Part shown: positions 55,829 to 64,000 of the stretch, piece by piece
How the letters are laid out: each line of letters starts with the position of its first letter
How positions within the stretch are numbered: position 1 is the stretch's first letter
DNA from: Paludibacter sp.
GTDB taxonomy: Bacteria > Bacteroidota > Bacteroidia > Bacteroidales > Paludibacteraceae
Assembly (NCBI GenBank): GCA_028690665.1
Contig: JAQVAV010000001.1
Location: 62,001 to 126,000 of the forward strand
Length of the DNA: 64,000 nucleotides
Reading direction: 5' to 3'
Position numbers and translations under genes: made by a program
Notes under the pieces: model-generated
What the model was told of the DNA's origin: nothing
Seen by the model: the letters and a program-made list of their open reading frames with translations, nothing else
The model's database searches: none

Positions 55829-55863
55829 AAACGGCTCCGGTTTATAAAAAATCGGAGTTGTTT
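55829..55863 (+). terminator. Terminator after the S9 peptidase gene
   Basis: AAACGGCTCCG pairs with CGGAGTTGTTT (two G-U wobbles), followed by a short T-rich stretch. Confidence 0.7.
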
Positions 55864-55919
55864 GCTTTATACGCCATTGGTTGATTCCGTAAACTTTATC
55901 TGTTCTCGTTTTTTTAAAC

Positions 55920-55927
55920 TAATTTTG
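55920..55927 (+). promoter_or_regulatory. -7 element of the LD-carboxypeptidase gene
   Basis: TAATTTTG, 27 nt before the ATG at 55954; no good -33 box. Confidence 0.45.
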
Positions 55928-55953
55928 TATTCTACCATAAAAACAAATACAAT

Positions 55954-56847
55954 ATGATGCCTCCCTTTTTGAACCATGGCGACGAGATTCGAATTGTAAG
56001 CCCCTCAGGAACAATAGATCCGAAATATATCGACGGTGCGACACAACAGCTTGTTGCATACGGGTTTAAAGTAACTGAAGGAAAATTCACCAGAAATGCT
56101 TATGGCCGATTTGGCGGTACAACAGACCAGCGGACAGAGGATTTTCAGAATGCATTGAACGATCCGGAAGTTAAAGCAATACTTTGCAGCCGTGGAGGAT
56201 ACGGAGTTGCGCAAATCATTGACAAAATTGATTTTACGACATTAAAAAAACAACTCAAATGGTTGATTGGTTTTAGTGATATCACCATTTTCCATAATGC
56301 AATCACGAATCTGGATATTGCATCGATACATGCCATCATGGCAAAACACATTACCGAATTGCCACAGAACTCGGAACAAATAAAAACCCTGATCGATTTG
56401 CTTCTGGGAAAACTACCGGAGTACCATATTCCGGCACACGGACAAAATCGCCGGGGAGAGGCAACCGGGAAACTGATCGGAGGAAACTTGTCGGTACTTT
56501 ACGGCATGAGGGCGACGCCTTACGATTTACCTTTTGATGGCAATATTCTTTTTATCGAAGAAATTGCAGAAAAGCCTTATCATATCGACCGTATGATGCA
56601 GAATCTAAGACTGAGCGGAGCTTTAGCAAAACTTTCGGGTCTGGTTGTCGGGCAATTTAGTGATTGTGAAGAGGATCCGCTTATGAAACAAACCATTCAC
56701 CAAATCATAAAATCGGCAGTTGAACCATACGATTATCCTGTCTGCTTTGACTTTCCGGCAGGTCACGTCAACTATAATCTGCCGCTTATTTTGGGACAAA
56801 AAGTACATTTACAAATTTCCGGTTCAGAAGTGGGTTTGAATTATTAA
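55954..56847 (+). CDS. ldcA: Muramoyltetrapeptide LD-carboxypeptidase (S66 family)
   Basis: A 297-aa serine peptidase of the LdcA family. The start HGDEIRIVSPSGTIDPKYID, the catalytic-region CSRGGYGVAQIID, LIGFSDITIFHNAI and LIGGNLSVLYGMRATPYDLP are characteristic; the Glu and His of the triad are expected in FIEEIAEKPYHIDR and the C-terminal FPAGHVNYNLP. It removes the terminal D-Ala from murein tetrapeptides in the cytoplasm, part of muropeptide recycling. The next gene encodes a wall hydrolase. Two adjacent ATG codons make the start ambiguous by one residue. Confidence 0.92.
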   Translation: MMPPFLNHGDEIRIVSPSGTIDPKYIDGATQQLVAYGFKVTEGKFTRNAYGRFGGTTDQRTEDFQNALNDPEVKAILCSRGGYGVAQIIDKIDFTTLKKQLKWLIGFSDITIFHNAITNLDIASIHAIMAKHITELPQNSEQIKTLIDLLLGKLPEYHIPAHGQNRRGEATGKLIGGNLSVLYGMRATPYDLPFDGNILFIEEIAEKPYHIDRMMQNLRLSGALAKLSGLVVGQFSDCEEDPLMKQTIHQIIKSAVEPYDYPVCFDFPAGHVNYNLPLILGQKVHLQISGSEVGLNY

Positions 56848-56935
56848 CTAATTATACCTTGTAAATATTTTTGGCTAAAATCTTTAAAAAGTCTTATCAT
56901 TTTTTGAATAATATGGATTTCTGTTCTTGAAATTT

Positions 56936-56943
56936 TACTTTTG
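56936..56943 (+). promoter_or_regulatory. -7 element of the NlpC/P60-LysM gene
   Basis: TACTTTTG, 28 nt before the ATG at 56972. The nearest upstream TTG is too far for a standard -33 box. Confidence 0.45.
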
Positions 56944-56971
56944 TAAGTATAAAACACATGTAAAAGAAGTA

Positions 56972-58930
56972 ATGTCATTTCAGAAGAAGATAAAAATTCT
57001 GATAGCTCTGTTATTTAATGTCTCCGTTTTTTGTATTCAGGACATACAAGCTGCAATTCCTGAAGAAATTAAAGAGGCAACCGATTCATTATCTTCCGAC
57101 CTCTCAAAAATAAATATATCCGATTCAATAATAAATTACGGAAAACTTTTTCTGAACACCCCCTATTCTTATGGTGCGGATGGAGCTGAAAGTTTTGATT
57201 GTTCCGGTTTTACCTGTTACGTATTTCGGAATTTCGGTTTTGATTTGGTACGTTCTTCCGCAGGCCAGTCAAAGCAATTTCCACACATCGAAAAAGAAGA
57301 TTTGCGTCCCGGAGATTTGGTTTTTTTCAACGGTCGCAGGCGCAACGGTAAAGTAGGTCACGTTGGTATTGTAACTGCCAATAACGGAAATGGGAATTTC
57401 GATTTCATGCATGCATCAACCAGTCAGGGAGTTACAATTTCCAATTCGAATGAGATTTATTATAAAAAACGATTTGTGACGGGCGGACGAGTACTAAATT
57501 ATGACAGTTTGCTATATGCACAACGTATCTCAACTCTTGTAAACCAGTCCCCTGTATTCCGTCCTATTTCCTCTCAAACAGTTAAACGCAATGTTCCGGC
57601 AGAATATCATTACGTAAAGAAAGGAGAAACACTGACTTCTATTTCGGAGAAATACGGTTTGAGTATCGACGAATTGAAAGAGCTAAACCATTTAAAGAAA
57701 AACTCCCTAAAAATTAAACAAAAACTGATGGTAAAAGACGCACAGGTCTTTATTGATGAAATTCCGGGGACTTTGGCTATCCGGGAGCCGGAGATGCTCA
57801 ATGTTGACCAGCGTGAACATGCGGATGTAGAAGGATTAAGAGGGAATGTTGCGGATGTAATAGAGAAAGAAACACCAAAGAAACATTTAGTAACCAAAGG
57901 TGAAACTTTGTTTGCTATTTCGAAAAAATACAATATTTCAACCTCTGCATTGGAAGAACTGAACCATTTAAAAAATGGTAAAATTTATATTGGTCAGGAA
58001 CTACGGCTTAGCGATGAACCGGAAAAGGATCTTGCTGTAGTCGGCAAAACAGTAAAAGCAACTCCTCAAAAAGGAGAAATAGTTACAGACCCTGTAATAG
58101 AACAGGGGATGGTTCAATCAGCTTCGGGAAAACATGAAGTTCAGAAGGGAGAATCGCTCTTCTCAATCAGTAAAAAATATAATATGCCGGTAGATGAGAT
58201 CGTCAGACTTAACAATTTAAAGGATAATAAAATTTTAGTCGGACAGATTTTAAACACCTCAGTTGCTGCCCCGAAACAGGACGCAGAAAATGCAATTGCA
58301 AAGAATACTGTTAAACCCGCAGTTATTGAAAATGATATGACTTCGGCACTTTCACACAAAGTTCAAAAAGGTGAGACTCTTTCGTCCATAGCCCGGAAGT
58401 ATAATCAAACTGTAAAACAAATTGAGACATTGAATGACCTATCCGATGGTAAAATTTTTATTGGCCAAATGTTGAAAGTAAGAGCCGATGAAACTAAAGA
58501 ATCAAAACCGGAATCAGTTGCTTCCATTCAAACAAAAAAACAAACAACAACGGATAAAAATCAGCCTGTTTCTGAAGCTCCCACGGAAACTCATTATCAG
58601 GCACACAAGGTACTTTCGGGAGAATCTCTGTATAGCATTTCAAAAAAATACAATATCCCTATCGATGAGATAAAAACAGCAAATAATCTGACAGGCAACA
58701 CACTACAGCCCGGACAGGAACTTCGTATTCCCGGAGATATTTCTGTCAATCAAATGCTGGCGGCCAATAGCTCATCGGCCAATCTTGTCAGACATGAAGT
58801 AGCAAAAGGAGAAACATTATCCGATATTGCCAATAAATATCATTGTTCGGTCAATGATTTAAAAAAATGGAATAATAAAAACAGCAGTCGCTTAAATGCC
58901 GGCGAAGTTTTACGCGTTTATAAGAATTAA
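56972..58930 (+). CDS. NlpC/P60 peptidoglycan hydrolase with six LysM repeats
   Basis: A 652-aa protein from ATG 56972; an in-frame TTG at 56927 lies upstream of the -7 box and is not used. A signal-type helix (KILIALLFNVSVFCIQDIQA) is followed by an NlpC/P60 domain (about 55-180) with triad Cys77 (FDCSGF), His130 (GHVGIV) and His147 (FMHAST). Six LysM repeats follow, starting near 210 (YHYVKKGETLTSISEKYGLS), 310 (KHLVTKGETLFAISKKYNIS), 388 (KHEVQKGESLFSISKKYNMP), 463 (SHKVQKGETLSSIARKYNQT), 546 (AHKVLSGESLYSISKKYNIP) and 610 (RHEVAKGETLSDIANKYHCS). It should cleave stem peptides (D-Glu-mDAP bond) while LysM holds glycan. Confidence 0.92.
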   Translation: MSFQKKIKILIALLFNVSVFCIQDIQAAIPEEIKEATDSLSSDLSKINISDSIINYGKLFLNTPYSYGADGAESFDCSGFTCYVFRNFGFDLVRSSAGQSKQFPHIEKEDLRPGDLVFFNGRRRNGKVGHVGIVTANNGNGNFDFMHASTSQGVTISNSNEIYYKKRFVTGGRVLNYDSLLYAQRISTLVNQSPVFRPISSQTVKRNVPAEYHYVKKGETLTSISEKYGLSIDELKELNHLKKNSLKIKQKLMVKDAQVFIDEIPGTLAIREPEMLNVDQREHADVEGLRGNVADVIEKETPKKHLVTKGETLFAISKKYNISTSALEELNHLKNGKIYIGQELRLSDEPEKDLAVVGKTVKATPQKGEIVTDPVIEQGMVQSASGKHEVQKGESLFSISKKYNMPVDEIVRLNNLKDNKILVGQILNTSVAAPKQDAENAIAKNTVKPAVIENDMTSALSHKVQKGETLSSIARKYNQTVKQIETLNDLSDGKIFIGQMLKVRADETKESKPESVASIQTKKQTTTDKNQPVSEAPTETHYQAHKVLSGESLYSISKKYNIPIDEIKTANNLTGNTLQPGQELRIPGDISVNQMLAANSSSANLVRHEVAKGETLSDIANKYHCSVNDLKKWNNKNSSRLNAGEVLRVYKN

Positions 58931-58953
58931 AGCAATATTTATCCGATACATTT

Positions 58954-60282
58954 TTATAGCATCGGGATATTCATCCCCGTAATTTTCCGGTATAAATCCA
59001 GCGCATACACATCCGTCATTCCTGAAATATAGTCCAACACCGACATAATTTTACCATAAGTTGTAGAACTGTTTGTTTCATACTGCTCCGGAATTCGCAT
59101 TAACAATTGTTTCGAATAAGCTTTATCCGGATTCAACACAGCATTCACTAAATGTTCCAACAAAGTGAGAATGATTTTATAACCCGAAAGTTCTACATCG
59201 AGCACCTCCTGAGAACGGTAAATCTTTTTAAATGAAATATCAGAACACTTTTTATAAGCCTCACCACTTTCTCCGCTGAGTTTTTTAATTAAAGCTCCAT
59301 CAAAAGTGCCAGTCATAATTTCCTGCTCATGTTCCACAAAGATATTCGAACATTCATTTACCAACAAGCCAATGACAGAAGATCTCAGATAAGCAATTTG
59401 CTCGTTAATGTCCGTAACCATCTCCATGGTTCTGAGGCGTCGCTGTTGTTTTTCTTCACTAAAAAATCCAAGCAAAAGCTGTTTGGTTTCTTCGGTAGAC
59501 AAAATTTTCAGTTTGTGCGCATCTTCAATATCCATAATCTCGTAGCAAATATCATCGGCTGCTTCCACTAAATAAACCAATGGATGACGCACATATCTGT
59601 CCGGATTCTGTTTCGATTTTTCTATGCCAAGTTCGTGCGCTATTTTCTCAAATGCAGTTTGTTCCGAAGTAAAAAATCCGAATTTTTGCTTACTCATATC
59701 GGAATGGATTGATGCATAAGGATATTTCACAACCGAGGCTAATGTGCTATATGTCAGAACAAAACCGCCCTTACGTCGACCGTTAAACTGGTGGGTGAGC
59801 AACCGGAATGTATTGGCATTTCCCTCAAAGCAGGTAATGTCCCTCCATTCGGCTTCATTCATTGCAGGAGGTGCCAGTTTATTTCCGGCTCCTTCCGAAA
59901 AAAATGTCGCAATCGCTTTTTCGCCGGAATGGCCGAAAGGAGGATTTCCCATATCGTGGGCCAGACAAGCTGCCGAAACAATCGATCCGATTTCTTCAAG
60001 ATAAGGAGCCGTAATTTCTTCCTCTTTTAGCTGGTGAGCCACATTAACACCCAGTGAACGCCCGACACATGCCACTTCCAGACTATGCGTAAGCCGATTG
60101 TGTACAAATACACTCCCGGGCAGAGGAAAAACCTGTGTTTTATTTTGTAACCTGCGGAATGGCGACGAAAAAATAAGCCGGTCGTAGTCTCGTTGAAACT
60201 CGCTGCGGTCATCACGTTTCGGCTCGTGGTAATCTTCCATTCCAAACCTTTTGGTCGATAATAATTGATTCCAGTTCATCAT
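58954..60282 (-). CDS. dgt: Deoxyguanosinetriphosphate triphosphohydrolase-like HD protein
   Basis: A 442-aa HD-domain phosphohydrolase. The N-terminal YDRLIFSSPFRRLQNKTQVF, the metal-binding His in HNRLTHSLEVACVG, the HD pair in CLAHDMGNPPFGHSGE and a later Asp in VEAADDICYEIMDIEDAHK are all intact. It removes triphosphate from dNTPs, mainly dGTP, to control nucleotide pools or phage DNA synthesis. Length fits the long bacterial form. It follows the YgjP-like gene by 19 nt and converges on the LysM gene with only 23 nt between the stop codons. Confidence 0.9.
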   Translation of the reverse strand: MMNWNQLLSTKRFGMEDYHEPKRDDRSEFQRDYDRLIFSSPFRRLQNKTQVFPLPGSVFVHNRLTHSLEVACVGRSLGVNVAHQLKEEEITAPYLEEIGSIVSAACLAHDMGNPPFGHSGEKAIATFFSEGAGNKLAPPAMNEAEWRDITCFEGNANTFRLLTHQFNGRRKGGFVLTYSTLASVVKYPYASIHSDMSKQKFGFFTSEQTAFEKIAHELGIEKSKQNPDRYVRHPLVYLVEAADDICYEIMDIEDAHKLKILSTEETKQLLLGFFSEEKQQRRLRTMEMVTDINEQIAYLRSSVIGLLVNECSNIFVEHEQEIMTGTFDGALIKKLSGESGEAYKKCSDISFKKIYRSQEVLDVELSGYKIILTLLEHLVNAVLNPDKAYSKQLLMRIPEQYETNSSTTYGKIMSVLDYISGMTDVYALDLYRKITGMNIPML

Positions 60283-60301
60283 AAATTGTTTGTTGCCTGT
60301 A

Positions 60302-61018
60302 TTAAATTCCGGGCATATTGTACTTTTTCAGTTCCGCCCGCAGAGCCTTGCTTTGTCCGTCAGTCACCAAATCCATCTCGTGCCAGAATTTTGCGCTATG
60401 ATTCATTTCTATCGTATGACATAATTCGTGTAATAGCACATAATCAATCAGATGAGCCGGCAGAAGCATAAGAAAATAGGACAGATTAATATTTTTATCT
60501 CCCGAACAACTTCCCCAACGGGATTTGCTCGGTTGTATCTTCACACCTGAATATGTAAAACCATATTTTTCGGCTAATTGTTGCAATCGCCCCGGCAATA
60601 ACCTTTTGGCTTCTTTTCTCAAAAAATAATTTATCCCGTTCCAAATCTGTTTTTGCGTATTGCTGTCTTCAAAATCAACCATGACAGGGGCCTCCACTTT
60701 AAGCAGCCCATCTTTGAGTGAAAAAAAGATATTATTCCTCTCTGCCCGGGTAATATTCACATCAAAAGTCAAAGTTTTCAGTTTTGATGTTTCATTCAAT
60801 AAGGTAGGATTATTTTTTTCGTTCTCTTTCAGCCGGGATTGTTTCGCCTGAATAGGTTTAATATTCTCAAGAATAAATTTTTGAGCATCTTTCGGCGTTG
60901 CATGTAAAGGTATCGACACTTTCAATCCGTTAGCCTTAATACTAACTCTGATACATTTGGCCTTGTGACTTGTGACATATTCTATCGGGCCGAAAATATC
61001 TTCTAAATTTGTTTTCAA
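60302..61018 (-). CDS. YgjP/WLM-type zinc metallohydrolase
   Basis: A 238-aa protein of the M48-like DUF45/YgjP family. The zinc motif HELCHTIEMNHSAKFWHEMD (around residue 198) contains the HExxH-type core with the third ligand in the next helix. The N-terminal half is a beta-rich domain (THSK-like start, KAKCIRVSIKANGLKVSIPL). The SRWGSCSGDKNINLSYFLML signature is typical. In vivo substrates are unknown. A -7-like TAACTTTG on the minus strand is at 61048-61055, so this is the first gene of the unit with dgt. Confidence 0.87.
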   Translation of the reverse strand: MKTNLEDIFGPIEYVTSHKAKCIRVSIKANGLKVSIPLHATPKDAQKFILENIKPIQAKQSRLKENEKNNPTLLNETSKLKTLTFDVNITRAERNNIFFSLKDGLLKVEAPVMVDFEDSNTQKQIWNGINYFLRKEAKRLLPGRLQQLAEKYGFTYSGVKIQPSKSRWGSCSGDKNINLSYFLMLLPAHLIDYVLLHELCHTIEMNHSAKFWHEMDLVTDGQSKALRAELKKYNMPGI

Positions 61019-61047
61019 AATTTGTTTTTTAATCAGATAAACTTATA

Positions 61048-61055
61048 CAAAGTTA
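61048..61055 (-). promoter_or_regulatory. -7 element of the YgjP/dgt operon
   Basis: TAACTTTG on the minus strand, 30 nt before the start codon; the -33 box is not clear. Confidence 0.45.
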
Positions 61056-61077
61056 CATTTTTTCAGTTATAAACAGA

Positions 61078-61106
61078 TTGAGATTGGTCGGAAAGAAATA
61101 ACTTTG
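61078..61106 (+). promoter_or_regulatory. Promoter of lolD
   Basis: TTG (61078-61080), 18-nt spacer, TAACTTTG (61099-61106), 55 nt before the ATG. It is divergent from the YgjP/dgt promoter. Confidence 0.6.
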
Positions 61107-61160
61107 TAATAAAATGAGAATTTTTCTGAAAACAGAGATTTATCTTTTAATTAAGACCGA

Positions 61161-61814
61161 ATGATCACAGTAAAAAACATACATAAAAGCTTTGACACAC
61201 TTGAAGTATTGAAAGGTGTGGATTTAGAAATAGCGGCTGGCGAAATCGTATCGATAGTAGGCCCGAGCGGAGCCGGTAAGACCACTCTTTTACAAATAAT
61301 AGGTACATTGGATAAGCCGGATGCCGGTTCGGTAGAAATAGACGGTATAAATGTCGGAAAGCTCAATGAAAAACGACTGGCGGCGTTTCGCAATTCATCT
61401 ATCGGATTTGTTTTTCAGTTTCATCAATTACTACCCGAATTTACAGCACTTGAAAATGTTACAATTCCGGCGTTGATTGCCGGGACATCAACGGCAAAAG
61501 CGGAGAAAAAAGCTCGTGAGCTATTAAACTATCTCGGTTTAAACGAACGTATGCAGCATAAACCGGCAGAAATGTCCGGGGGCGAAAAACAGCGGGTAGC
61601 AGTTGCCCGTGCACTTGTCAATAATCCGAAGGTAATTCTGGCAGATGAACCGTCAGGCAGTCTTGATTCCAAAAACAAAGAAGAATTGCACAAGCTGCTT
61701 TTTGACCTTCGGGATAAATTCGGATTGACAGTAGTGATTGTAACTCACGATAAAGACCTTGCTCTGCTTTCCGACAGAGTACTTGAAATGAAGGATGGAA
61801 AGATGATTTCGTAG
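61161..61814 (+). CDS. lolD: LolD-like ABC transporter ATP-binding protein
   Basis: A 217-aa ATPase. Walker [10 protein letters not shown] (residues 35-43), Q-loop in [19 protein letters not shown], signature [15 protein letters not shown], Walker [14 protein letters not shown] and H-loop VTHD are all present. The [11 protein letters not shown] segment and length match LolD/MacB-type ATPases, which drive release of lipoproteins from the inner membrane. No permease gene is adjacent, so partner assignment is open; MacB- or FtsE-like roles are alternatives. The stop is 5 nt from the 3' end of tRNA-Arg on the other strand. Confidence 0.85.
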   Translation: MITVKNIHKSFDTLEVLKGVDLEIAAGEIVSIVGPSGAGKTTLLQIIGTLDKPDAGSVEIDGINVGKLNEKRLAAFRNSSIGFVFQFHQLLPEFTALENVTIPALIAGTSTAKAEKKARELLNYLGLNERMQHKPAEMSGGEKQRVAVARALVNNPKVILADEPSGSLDSKNKEELHKLLFDLRDKFGLTVVIVTHDKDLALLSDRVLEMKDGKMIS

Positions 61815-61819
61815 AAAAG

Positions 61820-61891
61820 TAGTCCCGCCGGGAATCGAACCCGGATCTAAAGTTTAGGAAACTTTTGTTCTATCCATTGAACTACAGGACC
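61820..61891 (-). tRNA. tRNA-Arg (anticodon CCT)
   Basis: A 72-nt cloverleaf: acceptor GGTCCTG/CGGGACT with two wobbles, D-arm GTTCAATGGATAGAAC, anticodon stem AAAGT/ACTTT with loop TTCCTAA (anticodon CCT), T-loop TTCGATT, discriminator A. Confidence 0.95.
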
Positions 61892-61908
61892 CTGATTTTT
61901 GGGAGGCA

Positions 61909-61916
61909 CAAAGTTA
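61909..61916 (-). promoter_or_regulatory. -7 element of tRNA-Arg
   Basis: TAACTTTG on the minus strand, 17 nt before the tRNA 5' end. No clear -33 box. Confidence 0.5.
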
Positions 61917-61995
61917 CATTTTTTAATTGAGAAATAAAATATTTTCGCTTTATGCAGAATGCTTTCTGTTGGGCGTTATAAACAGATAACTTTTT

Positions 61996-62868
61996 ATGTT
62001 TTATCTATTTTATGTATTTATCTGGATTTTAGCATGGTTACCATTAAAGGTGCTTTATCTTTTTTCTGATTTATTGTATCCATTGGTCTATTATGTAGTA
62101 GGGTATCGTAAAAAAGTGACGAGACAAAACCTGTACAATTCCTTTCCTGAAAAATCGACTAAAGAACTCCGGCATATTGAACGTAAATTTTATCGTTTTT
62201 TTTGTGACGTCATTATCGAAAATATTTATCTGATACATGCGAGTAAAAAAGATATGAAAAAACGATTTGAAGCTACAGACGCAGCTTCAAAAGTCATCGA
62301 TTTTTACAATCAGGGGAAAAGTGTAATGATCATGACAGCCCATTATTGCAATTGGGAATGGGGATCGGCTTTTTCTTTGTATTTACCCGAAGATAAGCCA
62401 ATGTATAATATCTACAAACAACTGACGAATGGTCATTTCGATTCGTTTATGAAAGTCAACCGGGAACGGCTCGGCAGTCGGAATGTAGAAATGAAATCAC
62501 TATTAAGAAAAATGATTTCTCTCAAACAAACGAATGAATTAGCATGTTTCGGAATGATTGCAGACCAGTCACCACGTCGGAAGTTAATACATTACTGGAC
62601 AAACTTTCTGAATCAGGAAACGCCGGTAATCGATGGAACAGAACAGCTGGCCCATAAATTTAATTATCCGGTGGTTTACATTCATATCAACCGAATAAAA
62701 AGAGGATATTATAAATGTACTTATCATATTATCTCTGAAGATCCATCAAAAGAAACTCCATTTTCCATCACGGAAAAATACGCTCGAATTCTTGAAAAGG
62801 AAATCCAAAAAAAGCCGGAATACTGGCTCTGGACACACAAACGATGGAAACATAAAAAAGAAAATTGA
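61996..62868 (+). CDS. LpxL/HtrB-type lipid A biosynthesis acyltransferase
   Basis: A 290-aa membrane-anchored acyltransferase. An N-terminal hydrophobic helix (YLFYVFIWILAWLPLKVLYL) is followed by the acyltransferase motif HX4E (MTAHYCNWEWG, around residue 115), MIADQSPRR (around 195) and the C-terminal EYWLWTHKRWKHKK typical of the family. It should add a secondary acyl chain to lipid A at the inner membrane. The RNase HI gene begins 2 nt after its stop, so the two are cotranscribed. Confidence 0.9.
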   Translation: MFYLFYVFIWILAWLPLKVLYLFSDLLYPLVYYVVGYRKKVTRQNLYNSFPEKSTKELRHIERKFYRFFCDVIIENIYLIHASKKDMKKRFEATDAASKVIDFYNQGKSVMIMTAHYCNWEWGSAFSLYLPEDKPMYNIYKQLTNGHFDSFMKVNRERLGSRNVEMKSLLRKMISLKQTNELACFGMIADQSPRRKLIHYWTNFLNQETPVIDGTEQLAHKFNYPVVYIHINRIKRGYYKCTYHIISEDPSKETPFSITEKYARILEKEIQKKPEYWLWTHKRWKHKKEN

Positions 62869-62870
62869 AA

Positions 62871-63506
62871 ATGGCAAAACAAAATCAGTTCTTCGTAGTT
62901 TGGGATGGACGGGAACCGGGCATTTACAAAAGTTGGGAAGATTGCAAGAAACAAGTAAATGGTTATCCTGATGCAAAGTACAAAGGTTTTGCGACCGAAG
63001 CAGAGGCTAAAGAGGCTTTTTTGTCACCATACTGGAACTATGTAGGTAAAAATGCTCCTGAAAAAAAGCCAACAGCAACCATGAAGTCAGATGCAGGACT
63101 TCCAGACCTTGAAAGTTTAGCTGTTGATGCTGCCTGTAGCGGAAATCCGGGGCTTATGGAATATCGTGGAGTGTATACTCGAACCGGAGAAGAAATTTTT
63201 CATCAGGGACCGTTTAAAGACGGGACAAATAATATCGGGGAATTTCTGGCTTTAGTACATGGGCTGGCTTTTTTGAAGCAGAAAGGGAGCAAACTACCTG
63301 TTTACACCGACAGTAAAACTGCCTTAGCATGGGTGCGCGCCCGAAAAGCCAAAACACAACTCGAAAAGACAACTAAAAATGCTGTTTTATTCGATCTGAT
63401 AGAACGCGCCGAAAAATGGCTGGCTTCCAACACGTATGATACTCCGATTTTAAAATGGAACACCGAAGTCTGGGGCGAAATCCCGGCCGATTTTGGCCGG
63501 AAGTAA
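62871..63506 (+). CDS. rnhA: Ribonuclease HI with N-terminal viroplasmin-type domain
   Basis: A 211-aa protein from ATG 62871; an in-frame TTG two codons upstream overlaps the previous stop. The N-terminal hybrid-binding domain (QFFVVWDGREPGIYKSWEDC and KGFATEAEAKEAF) binds RNA/DNA hybrids. The C-terminal RNase H fold has the catalytic acidic residues: Asp in VDAACSGNPG, Glu in NNIGEFLAL, Asp in YTDSKTA and Asp in GEIPADFGRK. It removes RNA from hybrids such as R-loops and Okazaki primers. It has the form usual in Bacteroidetes. Confidence 0.93.
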   Translation: MAKQNQFFVVWDGREPGIYKSWEDCKKQVNGYPDAKYKGFATEAEAKEAFLSPYWNYVGKNAPEKKPTATMKSDAGLPDLESLAVDAACSGNPGLMEYRGVYTRTGEEIFHQGPFKDGTNNIGEFLALVHGLAFLKQKGSKLPVYTDSKTALAWVRARKAKTQLEKTTKNAVLFDLIERAEKWLASNTYDTPILKWNTEVWGEIPADFGRK

Positions 63507-63523
63507 TTTTCAGGATTACAAAA

Positions 63524-64000
63524 CTACCTGCCTATTTTATTTTTTAACCTACTTATAAAAGGAAGTTGACTTAACGGAAAATCATGCTTAACTGTATAAT
63601 AAACAAATCCTCCGAATAAAATTGTTTTCAGGGCGATATTAAGAACGATATACGGCGTTGCTATAAAATTACTCAGGATAGTCAAGGCAACAGTTATTCC
63701 GATGTATTTAAAAATGGTTTTTAAATCATATTTAATAGGCATATATTTCTGCCCGAAATAATACGAAATTATCATAATTGTAAAATAGCAGACAAAACCG
63801 GCCCAAACTGAACCCCAGTAGCTAAAACGCGGAACAAAGAACAAATTTCCCAAAACAATAATTGCCGTTCCGACAAGCGAAAACCATGCTCCATAAATTG
63901 TTTTATCAATCAGTTTATACCAAAACGAGAGATTAAAATAAATTCCCTGGAAAATGTACGACCACAAAATAATCGGGACAACGCTTAATCCTACCCAATA
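63524..64000 (-). CDS. Polysaccharide flippase (Wzx/MATE-like), C-terminal part only
   Basis: The reading frame stays open to the window edge; the visible 158 residues start YWVGLSVVPIILWSYIFQGI. About five transmembrane helices are seen (WYKLIDKTIYGAWFSLVGTA, VLGNLFFVPRFSYWGSVWAG, YFTIMIISYYFGQ, YIGITVALTILSNFIATPYI, IALKTILFGGFVYYTV). The charged loop YMPIKYDL and the pattern fit the end of an O-antigen or polysaccharide exporter of the MVF/MATE fold. The normal family length is 450-500 aa, so about two thirds lie beyond the window. Confidence 0.8.
   Translation of the reverse strand, partial: YWVGLSVVPIILWSYIFQGIYFNLSFWYKLIDKTIYGAWFSLVGTAIIVLGNLFFVPRFSYWGSVWAGFVCYFTIMIISYYFGQKYMPIKYDLKTIFKYIGITVALTILSNFIATPYIVLNIALKTILFGGFVYYTVKHDFPLSQLPFISRLKNKIGR

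Noticed and set aside
61161-61814. LolD as part of a complete lipoprotein-release operon
   Set aside because: No LolC/E-type permease gene is next to it; only the ATPase can be supported here.

Overview
The window is chromosomal DNA from an AT-rich member of the Bacteroidetes, most likely a Bacteroidales species. This rests on several signals. Three proteins end in type IX secretion (T9SS) sorting domains. There are BspA-type leucine-rich and WG-repeat surface proteins, FISUMP domains and a Bacteroidetes-sized RpoC (1431 aa). Upstream regions repeatedly carry the Bacteroidetes promoter pattern TTG-N18..21-TAnnTTTG, and most genes lack a Shine-Dalgarno sequence. I cannot name genus or species from the sequence alone.

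Positions 1-11400 hold a cell-wall recycling and envelope region. It has murQ (cut by the window edge) and an N-acetylmuramate/GlcNAc kinase in one operon, a divergent glycosyltransferase, and a RAYT (IS200-like) transposase set in hairpin-rich repeats. Then come a DUF4922 protein, a transglutaminase-like protein, a SpoIID/LytB protein, a Fic enzyme flanked by two related palindromes, an AmpG-like transporter, prephenate dehydrogenase and a 58-aa winged-helix protein. Positions 11600-22700 are an accessory surface and signalling block, all on the minus strand. It holds a frameshifted WG-repeat gene, a 732-aa BspA-like LRR protein, a 602-aa WG-repeat protein, a T9SS cargo protein, a probable barrel protein, two tandemly related NarL-type response regulators and a TPR histidine kinase.

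Positions 22920-37860 are the classical information-processing block on the minus strand. In transcription order it reads rpsU-xerC-hpf, then tRNA-Thr(TGT), Tyr, Gly and Thr(GGT), tuf, tRNA-Trp, secE, nusG, rplK, rplA, rplJ, rplL, rpoB and rpoC, ending in a strong intrinsic terminator. Several hairpins lie between genes of this block. Positions 38000-53300 are accessory again. They hold a membrane-anchored AraC regulator, a stand-alone T9SS sorting-domain protein followed by a 1621-aa FISUMP protein, a MITE-like inverted-repeat element, a sirtuin, a large T9SS cargo protein, a second AraC regulator, a MarR/methyltransferase pair and a GNAT/membrane protein/nitroreductase operon. Positions 53700-64000 return to housekeeping and cell-wall genes: an S9 peptidase, LD-carboxypeptidase, an NlpC/P60-LysM hydrolase, dGTPase, a YgjP-like metalloprotease, LolD, tRNA-Arg(CCT), a LpxL-type acyltransferase, RNase HI and the end of a flippase gene.

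Two themes recur. One is peptidoglycan turnover: the NlpC/P60-LysM hydrolase, LdcA, SpoIID, AmpG-like transporter, MurK and MurQ form a plausible chain from wall cleavage to catabolism of the sugar. The other is compact palindromic DNA: RAYT-associated hairpins, Fic-flanking palindromes, C-rich palindromes inside the rpl-rpoBC operon, a hairpin wedged between two tRNAs, and a promoter that appears to overlap the terminator of the operon before it. I found no CRISPR array, prophage or rRNA operon. The best leads for something new are the Fic operator-like palindromes, the promoter/terminator overlap before the tRNA-tuf operon, the rare Shine-Dalgarno sites at hpf and nusG, and the stand-alone sorting-domain/FISUMP gene pair.
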